Source of the DNA: Coprobacillus sp. CAG:698
Lineage (GTDB): Bacteria > Bacillota_I > Bacilli_A > ML615J-28 > CAG-698
Assembly: GCA_000431235.1 (NCBI GenBank)
Contig: HF988723.1
Span: forward strand, 1-29,603
DNA length: 29,603 nt
Direction of reading: 5' to 3'
Below the pieces are notes generated by a model that did no database searches, was not told where the DNA came from, and saw nothing but the letters and a program-made list of their open reading frames with translations. Both the position numbers and the translations under genes were made by a program. Below, piece after piece: positions 24,884 to 29,603 of this stretch. The stretch's first letter is position 1; the number at the start of each line of letters is the position of its first letter.

Positions 24884-25534
24884 TTAATTAATATTTTTTT
24901 TATTATTTTCATCACAGAATTTATTCCAAAGTAAGTCAAACTCAGAATGAGATAATTTTTTCATATCTTTAATATTATTTATATTTCTTTCTCTTGCTTC
25001 ATTAACGAAAAACATATAATCAAAGTTAATAACCTTAGGTATATATGCTTTAACACGTGTAAAGCCATTCAAAACTCCATAAAATAATCTTGTGTGCCCA
25101 TCTAAAGAAATATATCTATTTTTGTATTTCACAACGGGAACAATAATATCCTCTTCTTGTTTTATAAAATTACTTATTTCATTTAGTTTTGTTTCATCTA
25201 CATAAAATTGCGAAGGTTGGATATCTTTTATATTGATATCAAATATTTGTAATTTAGGAAAAGATTTAATTACATTACCATATCTATCAAAGAATGTGGA
25301 AATATTTTCACTATAAAAACGAAATAAATCTATAACCTTATTAAAATACTTACTATCATCGCCTGTTATTATGGCTTCATTTGCAGAAATGATTTCAACT
25401 TCATATAATAGTTTTTTATCATTATCATTAACAATAAATGCACCATGTTCGGATAGAATTTTTTGTGAAAATCTTTTGTCGTTATATGAATCTATTCTTT
25501 CAATGATTATATTATCCTTTTTATCAACTTTCAT
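24884..25534 (-). CDS. Stand-alone ParB/sulfiredoxin-fold domain protein, function unknown
   Basis: 216 residues. Residues ~97-165 match a ParB N-terminal-like domain, with the nucleotide-binding motif DGHTR at 145-149 preceded by VPVVKYKNRYISL. The N-terminal ~95 residues are not recognised, and the C-terminus carries EARERNINNIKDM and a final LSHSEFDLLWNKFCD block that I associate with a conserved Bacillota family of single ParB-domain proteins. No helix-turn-helix follows, so this is not a chromosome-partitioning ParB. Relatives of the fold include the serine kinases SbnI and SerK, so a small-molecule kinase or nucleotidase role is possible but unproven. AAAGGAT precedes the start. It follows a small membrane protein by 28 bp. 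Confidence 0.78.
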   Translation of the reverse strand: MKVDKKDNIIIERIDSYNDKRFSQKILSEHGAFIVNDNDKKLLYEVEIISANEAIITGDDSKYFNKVIDLFRFYSENISTFFDRYGNVIKSFPKLQIFDINIKDIQPSQFYVDETKLNEISNFIKQEEDIIVPVVKYKNRYISLDGHTRLFYGVLNGFTRVKAYIPKVINFDYMFFVNEARERNINNIKDMKKLSHSEFDLLWNKFCDENNKKNIN

Positions 25535-25562
25535 AATACTATATCCTTTTCTTCTTATATTA

Positions 25563-25808
25563 TCATCCTAAGAAGAAATGACCAAATATTAATACCCAAA
25601 TGAAATCAAGCCATCCAAAGACTAAGCCTACAAAAAGTACAAGTATTGCAAGTAAAAGGTTAATAAAACCACCTTTAGTTAAATACTTTTCCCATCTACA
25701 TATTACTTCAATTACCCAGTTAACAACAGGAATCAAAAGCAAAAGTAAACGAACTAGTAAGTTTTGTGATTCAAACCATTTTCTGAATCCATAAGATTTT
25801 TTTGCCAT
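25563..25808 (-). CDS. Small two-helix membrane protein
   Basis: 81 residues, not assigned to a family. A short basic N-terminus (MAKKSYGFRKW) precedes a hydrophobic helix at ~17-37 and a second long hydrophobic region at ~47-80, joined by a charged loop (CRWEKYLTKGG). AAAGGAG at ideal spacing and a dedicated promoter support it as a real gene. It is the first gene of a two-gene unit with the ParB-domain protein. Confidence 0.75.
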   Translation of the reverse strand: MAKKSYGFRKWFESQNLLVRLLLLLIPVVNWVIEVICRWEKYLTKGGFINLLLAILVLFVGLVFGWLDFIWVLIFGHFFLG

Positions 25809-25843
25809 TTTTGTTCTCCTTTCAAATAATTATTTACATAATA

Positions 25844-25872
25844 TTTATATCATTTTCTTAAACAAATTTCAA
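25844..25872 (-). promoter_or_regulatory. Promoter of the small membrane protein/ParB-domain unit
   Basis: Minus-strand TTGAAA (25872-25867) and TATAAA (25849-25844) at 17-bp spacing with an extended -10 (TGA). The -35 overlaps the last codon and stop of ftcD, so this unit can be transcribed independently. Confidence 0.65.
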
Positions 25873-27392
25873 GAGTTTTTTATTATATTTAAGATATTAT
25901 CAAATATTTTTGGGCAAATTTCATCAATATATTTTTTCATTGATTCTATCTTATTCACATAAATACTGACCTTATCTAAACCTATAGAAACAGCATTTAT
26001 GTAAAAATTCATATAACCACTATCAAATGATGCCTTAAAAAGTTCACAAGCAACTCCAAAATCACTTATTAAATTTTTATTAAATTTATCATATACATTT
26101 TCTAATATTTTTACAGCATCACAACTTAATAAAGCTGTTTTATATGGGGGAATCAATGCATTAAGAGTAGCAATTTCAATTTCAGAACTTCTTATTTTTT
26201 TATCTTCATCAGTATCCTTAGGAAGTTTGTAAGCCTTTGACACTTTATTATATGCTTCAATATCATCAATTACTAAAGATTTCATTTTTTCTAAAATTAT
26301 ATCTAATTGAACTAATGTATCACTTGCAAGTTCTTGATAATTAGCATATTTTTCTTTATTAATGGTAAAATTAGTAACCATATTCATAAGACCAATTCCT
26401 AAACTTCCAACTAAAGCAGCAACAGATCCTCCTCCAGGAGTAGGTGAATTAGATGATAACTTATCAATAAACTCCTCAATTGAGTCATCAAGTAAATCTA
26501 ACTTTAAAGATAAATCTAAAATTCTTTCATTTAGTTTAGAATTTAACTTTAAATATTTTTCTAATGATTTAGATACCTCTTCTAAAGGAACCATTCCTAT
26601 AAGTTCACTATTTATGATTTGTATGTTTTTTAATAAACATCTATTATTGACATATTCAAAAACATCAACTATTGATGTAATTTTATAATCAGTTAAATTC
26701 ATTGAAAGCTGAACATATTTTTTGTTTTCTTCAACAATCTCTAATCCTAAGGCTTTAACACATTTAAACTTTCCTGTTTTTTCTCTAACTTCATTAGCAA
26801 GTTGCTTTGCAAAAGAAATATCGATAGTATCTAAATTTATGTTATAGGCTACTAATGGATTTCTAGCACCAATACAAGTTGCTCCCGCAGTCATATGTTT
26901 TTTAGTTCCATAATCAGGAAGCCAGTTTTTATCTTTCATTTTTTCATCAAGAGATTCAAAGCCGCAGTTTCTAACATCTGCTAAATTCTTACGATATTCA
27001 CGTTCTTGAGAAAATTCATATAAATATACAGGTAAACCAAGTTTAGAATATATATCTAAAGCTACTTCTTTTGATAAAACAACACATTCATCCATCGAAA
27101 TATTTTTAAGTGGTACAAAAGGCATCACATCAATACTTCCAATACGTGGATGCACACCTTTATGTTTAGTAATATCTATTTCCAAAATGGCTATTTTTGC
27201 AAAATCAAAAGCTATTTCTTTTATACCTTCTCTTGTACCTATGATTGTAAAAACAGAACGATTATGACAAACATCACTAGAATAATTAAGTAATTTTACA
27301 TTTCTTTTGTTATTTACTAATTCAATAAACACTTTAATAATTTTTTCATCACAAGTGCTAATATTAGGAATAAATTCAATTATTTTTTTCAT
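25869..27392 (-). CDS. ftcD: Bifunctional glutamate formimidoyltransferase / formimidoyl-THF cyclodeaminase
   Basis: 507 residues. The first ~290 form the formimidoyltransferase, with VHPRIGSIDVMPFVP carrying the catalytic-type His81; the last ~200 form the cyclodeaminase, with SPTPGGGSVAA at 316-326. Together they move a formimino group from formimidoylglutamate to tetrahydrofolate and release ammonia, giving 5,10-methenyl-THF, at the end of histidine degradation. The fused order is that of the vertebrate enzyme and also occurs in some bacteria. No hutH, hutU or hutI is nearby. The ribosome binding site is weak (GAAGAG) and a 13-bp palindrome lies just upstream. Confidence 0.94.
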   Translation of the reverse strand: MKKIIEFIPNISTCDEKIIKVFIELVNNKRNVKLLNYSSDVCHNRSVFTIIGTREGIKEIAFDFAKIAILEIDITKHKGVHPRIGSIDVMPFVPLKNISMDECVVLSKEVALDIYSKLGLPVYLYEFSQEREYRKNLADVRNCGFESLDEKMKDKNWLPDYGTKKHMTAGATCIGARNPLVAYNINLDTIDISFAKQLANEVREKTGKFKCVKALGLEIVEENKKYVQLSMNLTDYKITSIVDVFEYVNNRCLLKNIQIINSELIGMVPLEEVSKSLEKYLKLNSKLNERILDLSLKLDLLDDSIEEFIDKLSSNSPTPGGGSVAALVGSLGIGLMNMVTNFTINKEKYANYQELASDTLVQLDIILEKMKSLVIDDIEAYNKVSKAYKLPKDTDEDKKIRSSEIEIATLNALIPPYKTALLSCDAVKILENVYDKFNKNLISDFGVACELFKASFDSGYMNFYINAVSIGLDKVSIYVNKIESMKKYIDEICPKIFDNILNIIKNS

Positions 27393-27407
27393 TATATTAA
27401 TCTCTTC

Positions 27408-27420
27408 AGTCTAATAGACT
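27408..27420. repeat. Palindrome in the ftcD leader
   Basis: AGTCTA-A-TAGACT is a perfect 6-bp inverted repeat with a 1-bp centre, 15 bp upstream of the ftcD start and adjoining its weak ribosome binding site. It could be an operator or a small hairpin that masks the site. Confidence 0.35.
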
Positions 27421-27438
27421 CTTTCTGTAAATTTTAAG

Positions 27439-27467
27439 AAAAAAATCAATGAAATATTAATCACTGA
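27439..27467 (-). terminator. Weak terminator after the S41-like lipoprotein gene
   Basis: A 7-bp stem with one G-U pair (27446-27452 with 27461-27467) and 8-nt loop followed on the minus strand by seven T. The short AT-rich stem suggests partial read-through into ftcD, for which no strong separate promoter was found. Confidence 0.5.
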
Positions 27468-27480
27468 CTTATTATTTTAA

Positions 27481-28758
27481 CTAATTTTTAAATGAAGACT
27501 CAGCAATTGTTTGACATGTTTTAATTAAAGTATCAATTCCTTTTTCATAATCTTCATATCTTTGTGTCACTAAAATATCAGGTTTATACACAGAAATATC
27601 ATCACCTTTATAGAAGTCGAAATGAATTTCTGGTAAAGAAACTCTTAATAAAGTGTTTGGTAACGTATAATAAATTTTATCACCATAGAAATTATTTAAA
27701 CCACCAGTAGGCGCTCCAATAACTGTTACATAATCTTTCATACGTTCAAAAATATTAACAACAGCAACACCAGTAGTTTCAGCTCCAGTCAATACAAAAA
27801 CTTGAGCTTTGCTATTTTTAGTTTTATAATCATAAAGCATTGTTGTCAATGGATAAATTGTATCTTGTAATCCACCAGGATTATTTCTTAAATCAAGAAT
27901 TATACCATGGAAAACATCTGGGTTAGCAACTTTTGAGAGTTCATCTACAAATGATTTCACAGATTTGTTTGGATCTTCATTACATACATTAAACTGAATA
28001 TAAATACAATTATCAGCTTTTTCATATGTATAATATTTATCATTATATTTTGAAATTAAATCATCAGCATCTTTACCAAATTCCATTGTTTTATAATCAG
28101 AATTCTTAAAAGCTTTAAAAGTAACTTCTTCTGTTGTACCTTTATACTCAAGAGTAACTTTTACATCCTTAGAATTAACAATTTTAGCAGCTTTTAATAA
28201 ATCCCAGAAAACAATATCTCTAACACATAAGTATTTTTGGCGAGCAACAGTATCTCCGCTATAGTAATCTTTTAAAATATTAACTACATCATCAATTTCA
28301 GTATTTTCAATCTTAACAATTTTATAACCTATATAATTACGATATGCTTTAGCAGCTTCATAAATTATATAACCTTCTTCAAATAAATCAACTTCAAATG
28401 GTAAATAATATCTATTGGCGTAACGAGTACTATCAAGAGTAGCCTTCGTTGCATTATCACCAATTAAAGATAATAATTTCATAATTTCAAAGCAAAACTC
28501 ATCTGACGATAATTCACCTAAACGATTATATAATTCATTATATTTATCTTCAAATTCTTTTTCACTTAATTTATGTGTATAATCAACATGATATTTTTGA
28601 ATAGCTTTTTTTAAAGCTTTCATATCATTTTGTTTTTCTCTAGTAGTTGTTTCATTCACTAATAATCCATCATCAGGTGTAGATGTTTTATATTTAGTCT
28701 TACAAGATATAGTGAAAAGAGAAATAAAACATAGTAATAATATAAAATATTTTTTCAT
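27481..28758 (-). CDS. S41-family protease-like lipoprotein, probably catalytically inactive
   Basis: 425 residues. A lipoprotein signal peptide ends at FTISC with the lipidated Cys19, so it is anchored outside the membrane. The C-terminal half matches the C-terminal-processing-protease fold: DLRNNPGG at 289-296 and GAPTGGLNNFYGD near 348-360, as in non-PDZ S41 proteins. The nucleophile segment, usually TFSSA, reads TTGVA at 328-332, so the catalytic serine appears replaced by Gly330. It may bind rather than cut substrates. GGAGGA precedes the ATG. It has its own promoter with a cre-like site and is followed by a weak terminator. Confidence 0.82.
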   Translation of the reverse strand: MKKYFILLLCFISLFTISCKTKYKTSTPDDGLLVNETTTREKQNDMKALKKAIQKYHVDYTHKLSEKEFEDKYNELYNRLGELSSDEFCFEIMKLLSLIGDNATKATLDSTRYANRYYLPFEVDLFEEGYIIYEAAKAYRNYIGYKIVKIENTEIDDVVNILKDYYSGDTVARQKYLCVRDIVFWDLLKAAKIVNSKDVKVTLEYKGTTEEVTFKAFKNSDYKTMEFGKDADDLISKYNDKYYTYEKADNCIYIQFNVCNEDPNKSVKSFVDELSKVANPDVFHGIILDLRNNPGGLQDTIYPLTTMLYDYKTKNSKAQVFVLTGAETTGVAVVNIFERMKDYVTVIGAPTGGLNNFYGDKIYYTLPNTLLRVSLPEIHFDFYKGDDISVYKPDILVTQRYEDYEKGIDTLIKTCQTIAESSFKN

Positions 28759-28803
28759 AAATATTAGTCCTCCAATACTTTATTATGATATTACTTATTA
28801 TTT

Positions 28804-28832
28804 ATTATAATAGAAAACGTTTGAAAAGTCAA
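28804..28832 (-). promoter_or_regulatory. Promoter of the S41-like lipoprotein gene
   Basis: Minus-strand TTGACT (28832-28827) and exact TATAAT (28809-28804) at 17-bp spacing. The predicted leader is about 40 nt. The spacer carries a cre-like palindrome. Confidence 0.8.
28811..28826. promoter_or_regulatory. cre-like operator in the S41-like gene promoter
   Basis: Minus-strand TTTCAAACGTTTTCTA matches WTGNNARCGNWWWCAW except at two constrained positions, and centres on the palindrome AAACGTTT. It occupies the -35/-10 spacer exactly as the cre-like site of the ABC operon does. Confidence 0.4.
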
Positions 28833-28869
28833 ATAATATTATTAATAATTTGAAATAATCTTCTTTCAC

Positions 28870-28902
28870 TATAATAAAAAAGCATAGTTGTCATTCTATG
28901 CT
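28870..28902 (-). terminator. Terminator after the right-edge gene
   Basis: A perfect 7-bp stem AGCATAG/CTATGCT (28881-28887 with 28896-28902), 8-nt loop, then minus-strand TTTTTTATTATA. It lies 5 bp past the stop codon of the right-edge gene. Confidence 0.8.
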
Positions 28903-28907
28903 GATTG

Positions 28908-29603
28908 TTAAATAATAGATATGTACTCATACTTTGAGCTATTAATCAATTCTTGATGTTTATCATAAAGCAATTTAGATTCTTTAATTATTAATTTTTT
29001 CTTTTTCTTCCATAAATCAAAATCAGATTCATATTCTTTTCCAAATATAGACATTGATAAACCAGAAATAATTTTATAACAAGCATATTTTAAATCATTA
29101 TATTGATTATTACTTGCTAAAGAAAAAACATCTTTAAATGTTTTAAATGATTTATAACTTATAACTTCTACAAGTTTACTACGATACTCTACATCTTTCA
29201 CAGAAATAAATTTGTATTTTGTGCACGTGGAAATCAATTCACCTAAATATATTAATAGTGATGAACACTTAGGTTTATCAATATTTTCGATTTTATTTCT
29301 TAGAAACTTATTAGAAATAAATACTTTATTAGTTTCCCCAAGCATATAATTTAATTTTAACTTTCCAAAAGTTAAATAATCTATCCATCCTTTAGAAAGA
29401 AAATCACTTATAAAACTTATATTTAAACTAATATCATTTTTATATAAAGATATGTATTTATTTATGGTATTATTAATTCTGAAAATATAAGGTCCATAAT
29501 AGCCATTTACTTTTCCAGAAATAAAATAAAAACCTTTTTTTATCAATTCATCTTCTAAGATCTTTTCGCATTCTTCAATGCAACTATAATCATTATTATT
29601 ATC
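28908..29603 (-). CDS. Unrecognised protein, 3' part of a gene entering from the right edge
   Basis: 231 residues are visible; the frame is open to the window edge with no in-frame ATG, and the TTG at 29546 has no ribosome binding site, so the true start lies outside. The protein is rich in Lys, Tyr, Ile and Ser, has no signal peptide or long hydrophobic helix in the visible part, and shows a strongly basic C-terminal stretch (DLWKKKKKLIIKESK). The segment SGKVNGYYGPYIFRIN is the most distinctive. I do not recognise a family. It ends at a clear terminator. Confidence 0.7.
   Translation of the reverse strand, partial: DNNNDYSCIEECEKILEDELIKKGFYFISGKVNGYYGPYIFRINNTINKYISLYKNDISLNISFISDFLSKGWIDYLTFGKLKLNYMLGETNKVFISNKFLRNKIENIDKPKCSSLLIYLGELISTCTKYKFISVKDVEYRSKLVEVISYKSFKTFKDVFSLASNNQYNDLKYACYKIISGLSMSIFGKEYESDFDLWKKKKKLIIKESKLLYDKHQELINSSKYEYISII

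Noticed and set aside
1..29603. Mycoplasma-type genetic code (TGA as Trp)
   Set aside because: TGA ends nrdD, the AlkD-like gene, ftcD and the gene at 14949, and tryptophans are encoded by TGG, so the code is standard.
1..29603. Mobile elements, CRISPR arrays, tRNA or rRNA genes
   Set aside because: No direct-repeat arrays, transposase or integrase motifs, or tRNA-like cloverleaf sequences were seen in the short intergenic regions.

Overview
The window is a dense, AT-rich stretch (roughly 30% G+C by eye) from a low-GC Gram-positive anaerobe, most likely a gut member of Bacillota (class Bacilli; Erysipelotrichales-, RF39- or Acholeplasma-like). Support comes from consensus AGGAGG-type ribosome binding sites, TTGACA/TATAAT promoters, a class III (oxygen-sensitive) ribonucleotide reductase, a short-form malic enzyme and a flotillin. 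TGA is used as a stop (nrdD, alkD-like, ftcD, the 14949 gene), so the code is standard rather than the Mycoplasma code. No tRNA, rRNA, IS element, CRISPR array or phage gene was seen, and no gene-free stretch exceeds 300 bp. Both ends cut genes.

Layout. (1) 1-5727, minus strand: an operon of a heterodimeric ABC exporter with one degenerate ATP site, a small two-helix membrane protein and a Na/phosphate cotransporter with a PhoU-like tail. Its promoter carries a near-perfect cre-like operator. A further gene starts at 25 and leaves the window. (2) 5884-9319, plus: anaerobic ribonucleotide reductase NrdD carrying its own C-terminal glutaredoxin domain, overlapping by 4 bp a thioredoxin-reductase-like flavoprotein that lacks the usual NADPH-phosphate motif. 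(3) 9318-12000, minus: SGNH hydrolase, AlkD-like glycosylase and the NrdG activase, three overlapping genes converging on nrdD. (4) 12085-17876: a phytoene-desaturase-like FAD enzyme, a seryl-tRNA synthetase with archaeal/eukaryal-type motifs, and two divergent MATE-type transporters.

(5) 17865-24781, minus: an Ldh2-type dehydrogenase, malic enzyme, LarA-family racemase, CAT-like acetyltransferase, flotillin and a membrane-anchored flavodoxin, all read in the same direction. Intrinsic-terminator-like hairpins sit directly before the larA and flavodoxin ribosome binding sites. (6) 24809-28902, minus: a ParB-domain protein with a small membrane protein (own promoter), bifunctional FtcD, and an S41-like lipoprotein that appears to lack the catalytic serine (own promoter with a second cre-like site). 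(7) 28908-29603: the 3' part of an unrecognised gene.

The strongest functional stories are a self-contained anaerobic dNTP module (NrdD-Grx fusion, flavoprotein reductase, convergent NrdG) and a 2-hydroxyacid cassette (Ldh2-type dehydrogenase, malic enzyme, LarA homologue) that could interconvert and oxidise malate or lactate stereoisomers. Family calls rest on motifs read by eye; no database search was possible.
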